DNA from: an uncultured Rhodospirillales bacterium
Lineage (GTDB): Bacteria; Pseudomonadota; Alphaproteobacteria; ATCC43930; CGMCC-115725
DNA length: 64,000 nt
Direction: 5' to 3'
Assembly (NCBI GenBank): GCA_903828515.1
Contig: CAIKMD010000006.1
Location: 930,001 to 994,000 of the forward strand
Part shown: positions 18,334 to 26,544 of the stretch, one piece after another
Numbering within the stretch: position 1 is the stretch's first letter
How the letters are laid out: each line of letters begins with the position of its first letter
The notes under the pieces: model-generated
The model's input: only the letters and a program-made list of their open reading frames with translations
What the model was told of the DNA's origin: nothing
Databases searched by the model: none
Made by a program: the position numbers and the translations under genes

Positions 18334-20655
18334 ATGAAATTCGGAATCGGCCAGCCGGTGCGCCGGGTCGAAGACCGACGGTTTCTCGTCGGACGCGGGC
18401 GCTATGTCGACGATATCAACCTGCCGCGTCAGGCCTATGGCGTTGCCCTGATGTCGCCGCATGCACATGCCGATATTCGCGCGATCGACGCGGATGCCGC
18501 GCGCGCCATGCCGGGCGTGATTTGCGTGTTGACCGGCTCCGATCTTGCGGCCGACGGAATCGGATCGCTGCCGCCTTCGCTGATGCCGGAGGATCTCGGC
18601 GGCCCGAAAGGGTTTCGCACCTTGCGTCCCTTGCTGGCCGTGGATCGCGTTCGTCACGTCGGCGAACGGGTCGCCTTCGTCGTCGCCGATACGCTGGCCC
18701 AGGCGCGCGACGCCGCCGAGGCGATCGACGTGACCTACGAGACGCTGCCCGCGGTCGTCGATGTCGAAGACGCCGTCGCGCCGGGCGCACCGAAGTTATG
18801 GGAGGACTGTCCGACTGGGAATGTGTCGTTCACGCTGTCCTTCGGCGCCAAGGTGGCGACAGACGCGGCTTTCGCCAAGGCGGCGCATGTCGTCGGCCTG
18901 AAGCTTCGCAACAATCGCCTTGCCGCCAGCCCGATCGAACCGCGCGCGACGCTCGGCGATTATAATTTCGCCGACGAGACGTATACGCTCTACAACGCCT
19001 CGCAAAATCCGCACGGCAATCGCTCGATGCTGGCGCGCGCCGTCTTCGGCGTGTCGGAAAGCAGGATCAGGGTGGTCTCGCCTGATGTTGGCGGCGGCTT
19101 CGGCCTCAAGGGCAATCTGCATCCCGAAGAAGGTCTCGTGCTCTGGGCGTCGAAGCGATGCGGCCGGCCGGTCAAATGGACCGCGACGCGCAGCGAGAGC
19201 CTGGCGGGCGACTATCACGGTCGCGATCAGGTCATTACCGGCGAAATGGCGCTCGATGCCGAGGGCCATATCCTCGCCGTGCGTGCCAGGGCGCTACAAG
19301 GCGTCGGCTCCTATGTCGCGGCGACGGCGGTCATTCCGTTTTATTTCTCGATGCGGTTCATCCCGAACGTCTACGCCATCAAATCCGTGCATCTCGAAAC
19401 CCAGGCGGTGTTCGTCAACACGACGATGTTGACTTCCTATCGCGGCGCCGGCCGCCCCGAGGCGACCTATTTCATCGAGCGGTTGATCGATAAGGCGGCG
19501 CGCGTCATCGGATTGGCCGGACCGGAAATCCGGCGACGCAATTTCATCGCACCGTCGGCCATGCCTTATACGACCCCGACGCACTATGTTTACGACAGCG
19601 GCGAATTCGCGCGAGTGATGGATCGCTGCCTTGCGCTCGCCGATTGGGATGGGTTTGCGGCGCGGCGTGCGGACAGCGAAAATCGCGGCCGCCGGCGCGG
19701 CCGGGCGATCAGCTATTACATCGAGCAGGGCGGCAATTTTAACGACCGGATGGAAATCCGCTTCGATCCGGGCGGCACCGCGACGATCGTGGCCGGCACG
19801 CATTCGCACGGCCAGGGTCATGCGACCACCTATGCCCAGTTGCTGGCCGAATGGCTGGGATTGCCGTTCGAGGCGATCCGGTTCGTCCAGGGCGATACCG
19901 ATGCGGTACCCTTCGGGCGCGGCACGTTCGCGGCGCGCAGCTCGATGGTCGGCGGCACCGCGCTGAAATTTGCCGCGGCGGCGATCGTCGAAAAGGCGAA
20001 GAAACTGGCGGCGATCCTGCTCGAAGCGGCCGAGGCGGATCTCGTCTTCGCCGAGGGGAATTTCCGCATCGCCGGCACCGACCGGCAGATCGCGTTGACC
20101 GAGGTGGCCAAGGCATTTTATCGGCCCGGCGGAATCACCAACAGCGTCGGCGTCGGGCTCGAGGCCAGCGGCGCTTATGCCGGCGACATCCCTAATCATC
20201 CCAATGGCTGTCATGTCTGCGAGATCGAAGTCGATCCCGAAACCGGCGCGGTGACGATCGACCGCTACAGCGTGATCGACGATGCCGGCGTGTTGATCAA
20301 TCCGATGATCTGCGAGGGGCAGGTCCATGGCGGGTTGGCGCAAGGGATCGGCCAGGCCCTGATCGAAGACATCGTCTATGACCGCGGATCGGGACAGTTG
20401 CTGTCCGGCAGCTTCATGGATTACGGCATGCCGCGCGCGGATAATTTTCCGCCTTTCGCGGTCGCGTTCGAGGAAATTCCGTGCCGCACAAATCCCTTGG
20501 GGGTCAAGGGCATCGGCGAAGCCGGCGCGGTTGCCAGCCCGCCGACGATCATCAACGCGATTCTCGACGCGCTGGATCCCTTGGGCGTGACCGATATCGA
20601 CATGCCGGCGACACCGTCACGGGTGTGGCAGGCGATCGCGCGGGCCCTCGCTTAG
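18334..20655 (+). CDS. xanthine dehydrogenase/CoxL-family molybdopterin-binding subunit
   Basis: A ~773-aa large subunit of a molybdenum hydroxylase that binds molybdopterin cytosine dinucleotide and oxidises a carbon with water as oxygen source. IGQPVRRVEDRRFLVGRGRY at the N-terminus, GGGFGLKGNLHPEE near residue 255 and the C-terminal KGIGEAGAVASPPTI (with the catalytic Glu) are family marks. The active-site loop is SYRGAGRPEA. True CO dehydrogenases have AYRCSFR there, so this is the form II or aldehyde oxidase-like type and the substrate is open. No small [2Fe-2S] or FAD subunit gene lies beside it in this window, which is unusual. ATG 18334 fits the family N-terminus. Confidence 0.9.
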   Translation: MKFGIGQPVRRVEDRRFLVGRGRYVDDINLPRQAYGVALMSPHAHADIRAIDADAARAMPGVICVLTGSDLAADGIGSLPPSLMPEDLGGPKGFRTLRPLLAVDRVRHVGERVAFVVADTLAQARDAAEAIDVTYETLPAVVDVEDAVAPGAPKLWEDCPTGNVSFTLSFGAKVATDAAFAKAAHVVGLKLRNNRLAASPIEPRATLGDYNFADETYTLYNASQNPHGNRSMLARAVFGVSESRIRVVSPDVGGGFGLKGNLHPEEGLVLWASKRCGRPVKWTATRSESLAGDYHGRDQVITGEMALDAEGHILAVRARALQGVGSYVAATAVIPFYFSMRFIPNVYAIKSVHLETQAVFVNTTMLTSYRGAGRPEATYFIERLIDKAARVIGLAGPEIRRRNFIAPSAMPYTTPTHYVYDSGEFARVMDRCLALADWDGFAARRADSENRGRRRGRAISYYIEQGGNFNDRMEIRFDPGGTATIVAGTHSHGQGHATTYAQLLAEWLGLPFEAIRFVQGDTDAVPFGRGTFAARSSMVGGTALKFAAAAIVEKAKKLAAILLEAAEADLVFAEGNFRIAGTDRQIALTEVAKAFYRPGGITNSVGVGLEASGAYAGDIPNHPNGCHVCEIEVDPETGAVTIDRYSVIDDAGVLINPMICEGQVHGGLAQGIGQALIEDIVYDRGSGQLLSGSFMDYGMPRADNFPPFAVAFEEIPCRTNPLGVKGIGEAGAVASPPTIINAILDALDPLGVTDIDMPATPSRVWQAIARALA

Positions 20656-20719
20656 GTTGTTCGCCGGCCCAAACTGAGACTAAGATCGTTCCAAGCGCGA
20701 AATAAAACGGGAGGCGGGC

Positions 20720-21583
20720 ATGCGGCTGGTTCATCTCGAGGACGTCGAACGAATCGTCCGCAAGACCGTGCGCAGCGAAATCGATTATCGCTGCCTGCTC
20801 ACTGGGACGCCGGGCACGATCGGCAATTTCAAACTCATCTTCGGCACCACACACGCCGATTACACCACGCCGCGGCACCGGCACAGTTTCGATCAGATTC
20901 GTCTCCAGGTCGGCGGCAGTTTCGATTACGAAAGGCTCGGCACGATGACCGAAGGCATGGTGGGTTACTTCCCCGAAGGCACGGCTTACGGCCCTTCGGC
21001 CTCCGGCGATGAGAGCCAGATATTGCTGTTGCAGCATGGCGGCGCCAGCGGCAGCGGCTATCTCTCCGACGAGGAATACAATGTCAGCATCGCCGAACTG
21101 AAGAAACAGGGCGAGTTCAAGGACGGCATCTACACGACGACGGGGCCGGATGGCGGCAAGCGGAACAAGGACGGCTATGAGGCGGTCTGGGAAAACGCCT
21201 ATCGCCGGCCCATCGTCTATGCGAAACCGCGCTACGATCTGCCGATCTTCATGCGGCCGGAAAATTTCTCCTGGATCGAAAGCGGCGATGGCGCCGCGTA
21301 CAAGCTGCTCGGCGATTTCAGCGAGCGGCGGATGCGGCTGGGATTTCTCCGCCTCGACGAGGGCGCGCGGCACATCCTCGACAGCCATAGTCTCTATTTC
21401 GTCGCGCGCGGCCAGGGCCGGGTCGAAGGCCGCGACTGGCGCGCGCAGACGACGATCCATGTCGATGCCGGCGAGCGCGTCGAAATCAACGCGGATTCCG
21501 CTGCCGAGATTTTTCATATCGGCCTGCCCGATCTCGCGGGACTGGATCACGAAGCCCCACGCTTCGCGAAAGCCCGGGCGTGA
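20720..21583 (+). CDS. bicupin-fold protein, unknown substrate
   Basis: This 287-aa protein has two cupin-like halves. The first carries the metal-type motif PRHRHSFDQIRLQVGGSF (residues ~52-70) followed by G-MVGYFPEGTAYGP. The second half has LDSHSLYFVARGQGRVEGRDW and a later IHVDAGERVEI. Cupins of this size are often ring-cleaving dioxygenases or isomerases, but no family assignment can be made from these motifs. The start is ATG 20720 after GGGAGGCGGGC, a strong ribosome site. The stop overlaps the GTG of the next gene (GTGA, four bases), so the cupin and the binding protein are very likely made together. Confidence 0.75.
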   Translation: MRLVHLEDVERIVRKTVRSEIDYRCLLTGTPGTIGNFKLIFGTTHADYTTPRHRHSFDQIRLQVGGSFDYERLGTMTEGMVGYFPEGTAYGPSASGDESQILLLQHGGASGSGYLSDEEYNVSIAELKKQGEFKDGIYTTTGPDGGKRNKDGYEAVWENAYRRPIVYAKPRYDLPIFMRPENFSWIESGDGAAYKLLGDFSERRMRLGFLRLDEGARHILDSHSLYFVARGQGRVEGRDWRAQTTIHVDAGERVEINADSAAEIFHIGLPDLAGLDHEAPRFAKARA

Positions 21584-22611
21584 CTCGTTCGATGATTGTC
21601 TCGCGCGCCCAGCGATGGATCATTCCGATTCTCGGCGCATTGGGCATCGCCTGCGGCGGTGGAGCAAGCGCCGCGGCGCAACAGGGTCAGGCCACGCTAT
21701 CGCTGCCGGGGATCAATATCGCGTTTCTCTCTTTCTACATCGCGGACGATCTGCATCTGTGGCGCGACCGGGGATTGGACGTGAAATCGATCGTCGTCGT
21801 CGGCGCCGGTTCGACCAATGCGCTGATCGCGGGCTCGGTCGAGTTCGCGATCAGTTCGGGCAGTTCGATCACCCGGGCCTGGGCGCACGGACAGAAGCTT
21901 CATGCCATCGCGACGGCGATCAACCAGACCAGCGAATGGGTGGTCATTCGCAAGGACATTGCCGACGCGGCGCATTTCGATCCGAACGCGCCGTTGTCGG
22001 AACGCGCGAAAATTCTCAAGGGCAAGACCATCGCCATGGGCGGCGTCGGCGCGTTGCCGGATGCGGTGCTCAAGGCGGTGGGGAACGAGGCCGGGATCAA
22101 GCCTGATGAAATCATCGCGACGCCGATGCAGCCGACCGATTTCCTTGCTGCGTTCCAACGCAAGCTGATCGACGGTTTCTCCAACTCGATGCCCTATGTC
22201 CAGCAGGTCTTGCTCGACGGCACCGGCGTTCTGGTTTCCGATTCGGCCAAGGGCGAGCCGACGCGGTTCTCGCCGGTCTCGGCGTCGTTGCTGATGGCGC
22301 GGGCCGATTATTGCGGCGGTCATGTGTCGGTATGCACGGCGATGGTGGGTGGCGTGGTCGCGGCGATCCGCCTCATGCACGACGATCCGAAACGCGCCTT
22401 TGCCGTCATGAAGTCGCGCTTCGGCAATTACGACGACAAGATTCTGCAGGCCTCGTTCGACGTGCTGGATAAGATCAGCGCGAACCCGCCGCTCACCAGC
22501 GTCGTGGCGCTGGAGAATGGCGACCTTATGAGCGTCGCGGCGGGATTTCTGAAGCCCGAGGAAAAGCTGTCGGATTATCAGATTTTGATCGATAACAGCT
22601 TCATCAAGTGA
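21580..22611 (+). CDS. NMT1/NitT-TauT type substrate-binding protein, orphan
   Basis: This 343-aa periplasmic binding protein has an N-terminal signal peptide (IIPILGALGIACGGGASAAAQ). The mature part reads INIAFLSFYIADDLHLWRDRGLDVKSIVVVGAGSTNALIAGSVEFAI, the standard opening of the SsuA/NMT1 family that binds taurine, sulfonates, pyrimidines or aromatic acids. It starts at GTG 21580, overlapping the cupin stop by four bases; ATG 21592 is possible. No ABC ATPase or permease gene is next to it. It sits among oxidative enzymes, so the ligand may be their substrate. That is inference. Confidence 0.88.
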   Translation: MTRSMIVSRAQRWIIPILGALGIACGGGASAAAQQGQATLSLPGINIAFLSFYIADDLHLWRDRGLDVKSIVVVGAGSTNALIAGSVEFAISSGSSITRAWAHGQKLHAIATAINQTSEWVVIRKDIADAAHFDPNAPLSERAKILKGKTIAMGGVGALPDAVLKAVGNEAGIKPDEIIATPMQPTDFLAAFQRKLIDGFSNSMPYVQQVLLDGTGVLVSDSAKGEPTRFSPVSASLLMARADYCGGHVSVCTAMVGGVVAAIRLMHDDPKRAFAVMKSRFGNYDDKILQASFDVLDKISANPPLTSVVALENGDLMSVAAGFLKPEEKLSDYQILIDNSFIK

Positions 22612-22667
22612 CGCCGGAAATCAACGCGTAAGGGCCGTCAGAGCCCGACCGTTTAGGGAGTAGGGAA

Positions 22668-24380
22668 ATGGCCGATCGCACAGGTGTCGCGAGCTTCGAT
22701 TACATTATCGTCGGCGGCGGTTCGGCGGGCAGTGTGCTGGCCAGCCGCCTTTCGGCGCGGGCGACGAACCAGGTCCTGCTGATCGAGGCGGGCATGGACA
22801 CGCCGCCCGGCCAGGTGCCGGCCGACATTCTCGAGATGTTTCCCAAGGCCGCGCTCAACCCCGCCTATAAGTGGATGAAGCTGGTTGCTTATACCCAATC
22901 GCTCCGGCGGAATTATCCGCGTCCGCCGACGCCGGTGCTCTATGACCAGGGAAAGGTCATGGGCGGCGGTTCGAGTATCAACTACCAGGCCGCCAATCGC
23001 GGCGCACCCGACGACTACGACGAATGGGCCGAACTGGGTGCTGCGGGCTGGGGCTGGAAGGATGTCCTGCCTTATTTCAAGAAACTCGAGGACGATGCCG
23101 ATTTTGGCGGCTCCGACCTGCACGGCAAGGGCGGGCCGCTGCCGGTTCAGCGGATGCGGCGCGAAGAATGGTGCGGCTACACCAAGGCTTTCGCCAACGT
23201 GTTGGAGAATGCGCAGCTTCGTTATCTCGAGGATCAGAACGGCGCGTTCGTCGACGGGTATTTCGCGGCGACCCAGAACAATCGCGATGGTCGCCGCGTT
23301 TCGGCCGCCGCGGCCTATCTCAACGAAGAGACGCGTCGGCGGGCCAACTTGCATATTCTGGCGCAAAGCCATGTCCAGGAACTGATCTTCGACGGCGACA
23401 AGGTCACCGGCCTGAAGGTTCAGACGCCGCAAGGTATCGAGGTTTTTCAGGCGAAGGAGGTCATCCTCTCGGCCGGCGCGGTGCATTCACCGGCGATGCT
23501 GATGCGGGCTGGCATCGGCCCCGCGGCAAGCCTGTCGGCGATGGGTATTTCGGTGCGCCACGACCTGCCCGGCGTCGGCCAGAATTTGCGCGACCATCCG
23601 GGTATCGGCATCCTCGCTTACCTCACCAGCGGCGCGCGGATGGAAGAGGGGAGCCGGCCGTTGCAGTTGTCGTTCCGCTATTCCTCGAAGGTCGAGGATT
23701 GTCCGTCGAGCGACATGTTCACCGCGGTGTTCTCCCGCTCGGGCTGGCACGGCGTCGGGCGTCGCCTCGGCATGGCGATGACCTGGGTCAACAAATCCTT
23801 TTCGGCGGGTCGGGTGACTCTGCAAAGCACCAACGCGCATGACGAGCCCAAGGTCGAGCTGAATTATTTCGATGATCAGCGCGATCTGATGCGCTTGAAG
23901 AGCGGTTTGCGCTTTCACGCGTCGCTTTTCGATTCGTCGGCGGTCAAACAGGTGGCACCCACGGCCTTCGGCGGCCGGCTGTCGCAACGCGCGCGCGAAG
24001 CCAGCGCCGTGAACTTCAAGAACCTCGTCAAAATGGGCGCGGCCGGTGCCTTGCTCGATGGCCCGGCGCCGCTGCGCGACGCGATCATTCGCAACAAGAT
24101 CAGCGAAGCGCCGGCCCTGTCGGAGATGCTGAGCGACGACAGCGTTCTCGAGGATTTCGTGCGCTCGACCGCGATGGGGATCAAGCATCTGTCGTGCACC
24201 TGCCGCATGGGCGGGGCTGATGATCCGAAGGCGGTGACGCTGACCGATGGAACCGTCAAAGGCGTGGGTGGCTTACGCGTCGTCGACGCGTCGGTCATGC
24301 CCAATCTGCCGCGGTGCAACACCAATTTGACGACGCTGATGATCGCCGAAAAAATGTCCGATACGATCCTGGCGTCCTGA
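22668..24380 (+). CDS. GMC-family FAD-dependent oxidoreductase
   Basis: This 570-aa flavoprotein is of the glucose-methanol-choline family. The dinucleotide fold FDYIIVGGGSAGSVLASRLS is at residues ~8-27, with the acidic end of the ribose-binding strand at LIEAG. The GMC signature YDQGKVMGGGSSINYQ lies near residue 90, and the second signature GAVHSPAMLMRAGIGP near residue 270. The C-terminal block CRMGGADDPKAV and VDASVMPNLPRCNTNLTTLMIAEK holds the usual active-site region, although the family His is not obvious in its usual place (RCNTN instead of N-P/H-N). It likely oxidises an alcohol. ATG 22668 follows AGGGAGTAGGGAA. The next gene starts 11 bases later. Confidence 0.92.
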   Translation: MADRTGVASFDYIIVGGGSAGSVLASRLSARATNQVLLIEAGMDTPPGQVPADILEMFPKAALNPAYKWMKLVAYTQSLRRNYPRPPTPVLYDQGKVMGGGSSINYQAANRGAPDDYDEWAELGAAGWGWKDVLPYFKKLEDDADFGGSDLHGKGGPLPVQRMRREEWCGYTKAFANVLENAQLRYLEDQNGAFVDGYFAATQNNRDGRRVSAAAAYLNEETRRRANLHILAQSHVQELIFDGDKVTGLKVQTPQGIEVFQAKEVILSAGAVHSPAMLMRAGIGPAASLSAMGISVRHDLPGVGQNLRDHPGIGILAYLTSGARMEEGSRPLQLSFRYSSKVEDCPSSDMFTAVFSRSGWHGVGRRLGMAMTWVNKSFSAGRVTLQSTNAHDEPKVELNYFDDQRDLMRLKSGLRFHASLFDSSAVKQVAPTAFGGRLSQRAREASAVNFKNLVKMGAAGALLDGPAPLRDAIIRNKISEAPALSEMLSDDSVLEDFVRSTAMGIKHLSCTCRMGGADDPKAVTLTDGTVKGVGGLRVVDASVMPNLPRCNTNLTTLMIAEKMSDTILAS

Positions 24381-24391
24381 AGGAGGTTCGG

Positions 24392-25501
24392 ATGGTGGAA
24401 ACGATCAAGGACGACGAAGTCGGCTTTTACGCCGACTTCGACAATCGCGCGCGCCGCGCCGCGCTGGCCGACAAGCGGCGCTCGGCGCAGACCTTGCCGA
24501 TCATCGATTTCGCCGCGTATACGAATGGTGGCAGTCTCGATGAACGCAAGCGCGTCGCCGCCGATCTGCGTGCCGCCTGCCTCAATACCGGTTTCTTCTA
24601 TCTGGCCAATCACGGCATTTCGCAGGCTGAATTCGATATCGCCCATGATTGGGGCCATGTTCTCTTCGAGATGCCGCGCGCCGAAAAGGCCAAGCTCGAC
24701 AAGAGCACCAACGCCGCGCGCCAGGGCTGGATGCCGGTCGGCGGCATGAACCCGGGCGCCAACCCGGACAAGGATGCCGATCAGAAAGAAACCTTCGTTC
24801 TGCCGCGCGACTATCTGCCGGGCGAGACGCGGGGCGTTAATCCGGCGGTCGGCAACGGCAACTGGCCTGATTCAAAAATGATGCCGGGCTTTCGCGAGTT
24901 CATCTCCGCGCACATCTTGAAACGGGTCACGATCGCCCAGCGCCTGTGTCGTGCCCTGGCACTGAGCCTCGACCTCGCCGAAGATTATTTCGACGAGGCG
25001 CACCGGTTTCTGAATTGCTCGCTGACCTATAATTATTATCCGCCGCTCGACCCCGAGACGGTTGGGCGCACGCAATGGGGCATCTCGCCTCACACGGATT
25101 ACGGCAGCTTCACCTTGCTGTCGCAGGACGTGCTCGGTGGTCTCGAAGTCCGCACGGTGACCGACGAATGGATCGACGTGCCGCCGTTGCCGGGCGCCTT
25201 CGTGGTCAACATCGCCGATCTCTTCGCGCGCTGGACCAATGACGTTTATCGGTCGAGCCTCCATCGCGCTTCGAACTTCAACGTGACCGGTAGGGCGCGG
25301 ATCTCCTTGCCGCTCTTCGTCATCCCGTTTTCGACGGCGCGCGTCGAATGCGTGCCGACCTGTCAGAGCGCCGCCCATCCGCCGAAATACGAACCGGTCG
25401 AGGCGGGGCCCTATGTGCGCACGCTGCTCGAGCAATCCTATCGCACCGGCCGGCCCGGCGTGGCGCAGAAGACGGTCGAGGAACGATTAAAACCGCTCTA
25501 G
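24392..25501 (+). CDS. isopenicillin N synthase-like 2-oxoglutarate/Fe(II) oxygenase
   Basis: About 369 aa. The N-terminal DIOX_N region (LPIIDFAAY ... RAACLNTGFFYLANHGI, residues ~30-75) is followed by the jelly-roll domain. The iron site is seen as HTDYGSFTLLSQD (H-x-D, near residue 232) and the distal His in RSSLHRASNF, with the co-substrate Arg in GRARISLPLF. Length is normal for plant-type and bacterial IPNS-like enzymes. ATG 24392 is preceded by AAGGAGG. It is 11 bases behind the GMC oxidoreductase and so probably in the same transcript. Its stop overlaps the stop of the convergent gene in a CTAG. The substrate is unknown. Confidence 0.9.
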   Translation: MVETIKDDEVGFYADFDNRARRAALADKRRSAQTLPIIDFAAYTNGGSLDERKRVAADLRAACLNTGFFYLANHGISQAEFDIAHDWGHVLFEMPRAEKAKLDKSTNAARQGWMPVGGMNPGANPDKDADQKETFVLPRDYLPGETRGVNPAVGNGNWPDSKMMPGFREFISAHILKRVTIAQRLCRALALSLDLAEDYFDEAHRFLNCSLTYNYYPPLDPETVGRTQWGISPHTDYGSFTLLSQDVLGGLEVRTVTDEWIDVPPLPGAFVVNIADLFARWTNDVYRSSLHRASNFNVTGRARISLPLFVIPFSTARVECVPTCQSAAHPPKYEPVEAGPYVRTLLEQSYRTGRPGVAQKTVEERLKPL

Positions 25502-26400
25502 ACGCTTTTTCGTTTCTTCAGCGCCGCGCGCGCAAAGCTCAGGTCCCACATCACCAGCGTGTTGAAGTTGGCGAGCTCGGGCGCGCGGCTGACCGCCATG
25601 CGCCGCGTGTTCGATATGCCGTCGGCGGTCGGGATCGGCATCTCGGACAATTCGCTGCGCAGGATGTTGTAGATGTGCGCCATCTGGCCGGCATCGGCGA
25701 TCTTCATCAGGCGCATCGGCTCGCCGCTGCAAATTTCGAGCGCCGCTTTCGGATCGGTGCGGAAGAGATGCGTCGCCTCGAACGCGGCGTCGACCAAGGC
25801 CTGCACGTCGGCGCGCCGGTTCTCCGCGATCGCTTCGGTGGTGGTCAGCGTCACATTGCCGATGAAGCCGTAAGGCTCGACCGGTAAGGGCTTCAACCCG
25901 GCGGCCAGCGGTTCGTCCTGATAGAAGTTGGTGACGAACGTGCCGTGGCATTCGCCCGAGGCGACTTTCTTCCACTGACCCCAGCGCCCGACATCGTCTT
26001 CGGAATAGGCGACGCACTCGACTGACGAGCCGAGCCCGTGATCGGCGAGCCACAGGCTGGGGATGAGCTGAGACGGGCCGACGCCGCGGATCGCGAGCTT
26101 CTTGCCGCGCAGGTCGTCGATCGTCGTGATGCTCGGGTGAACGAACAGCACTTCGTTTAAATTCGAGACGGCGGTGGCGACGCTGACCAGCGGTTGGCCC
26201 TTCGCGCGCAGGCCCTGCAACTGCCAGTAATTTTCCGCGAGAAAATCGGTGGCGCCTTCGAGCAGGAACTCGGGAAACCGCCCACCCAATTCGGCCTTCT
26301 CGATCGCGACGTCGAGCCCGGTGCGGCGCGCCATCGCCTGCAAGGTATAGAGGTAGGGCGCGCGGTCGTAATCGCGATAGAGGATTCGGAGCGTACTCAT
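25498..26400 (-). CDS. substrate-binding-fold (NMT1/SBP-like) protein without signal peptide
   Basis: This 300-aa protein has the two-lobe pattern of NMT1-like binding proteins. LRILYRDYDRAPYLYTLQAM opens it, then FLAENYWQLQGLRAKGQPLVSV and TIDDLRGKKLAIRGVGPSQL. No hydrophobic N-terminal signal is present, so it is predicted to stay in the cytoplasm unless a start upstream is used; the upstream frame only mirrors another gene. Members of this fold can act as enzymes or ligand sensors. The start is ATG 26400. Divergent from the LigJ-like gene, with a 144-base spacer holding an inverted repeat. Its stop shares CTAG with the convergent oxygenase gene. Confidence 0.75.
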   Translation of the reverse strand: MSTLRILYRDYDRAPYLYTLQAMARRTGLDVAIEKAELGGRFPEFLLEGATDFLAENYWQLQGLRAKGQPLVSVATAVSNLNEVLFVHPSITTIDDLRGKKLAIRGVGPSQLIPSLWLADHGLGSSVECVAYSEDDVGRWGQWKKVASGECHGTFVTNFYQDEPLAAGLKPLPVEPYGFIGNVTLTTTEAIAENRRADVQALVDAAFEATHLFRTDPKAALEICSGEPMRLMKIADAGQMAHIYNILRSELSEMPIPTADGISNTRRMAVSRAPELANFNTLVMWDLSFARAALKKRKSV

Positions 26401-26460
26401 CGGCGTGTTCCCGTTTCGAGTGTCGTTTCTCGGCGCGGCGGAGATTACTCCGTCTCGTGT

Positions 26461-26495
26461 GCGATGGCGATACGCGCGCGTCGGCTTGCCATCGC
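26461..26495 (+). promoter_or_regulatory. 8-bp inverted repeat in the divergent intergenic region
   Basis: GCGATGGC at 26461-26468 and its exact complement GCCATCGC at 26488-26495 flank a 19-base spacer. It lies between the divergent binding-protein gene and LigJ-like hydratase gene. It could be an operator for both, or just a hairpin. No regulator can be assigned. Confidence 0.4.
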
Positions 26496-26544
26496 GCGCG
26501 TGTCCGGGGATACTCGGCAAAACATCAAACCGGAGGGAAGCGCG

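Noticed and set aside
17460-18335. Extension of the leftward membrane protein gene upstream of 17459
   Set aside because: This part mirrors the Tat-exported gene and is full of Arg/His/Asp; hydrophobic coding begins only after 17459.
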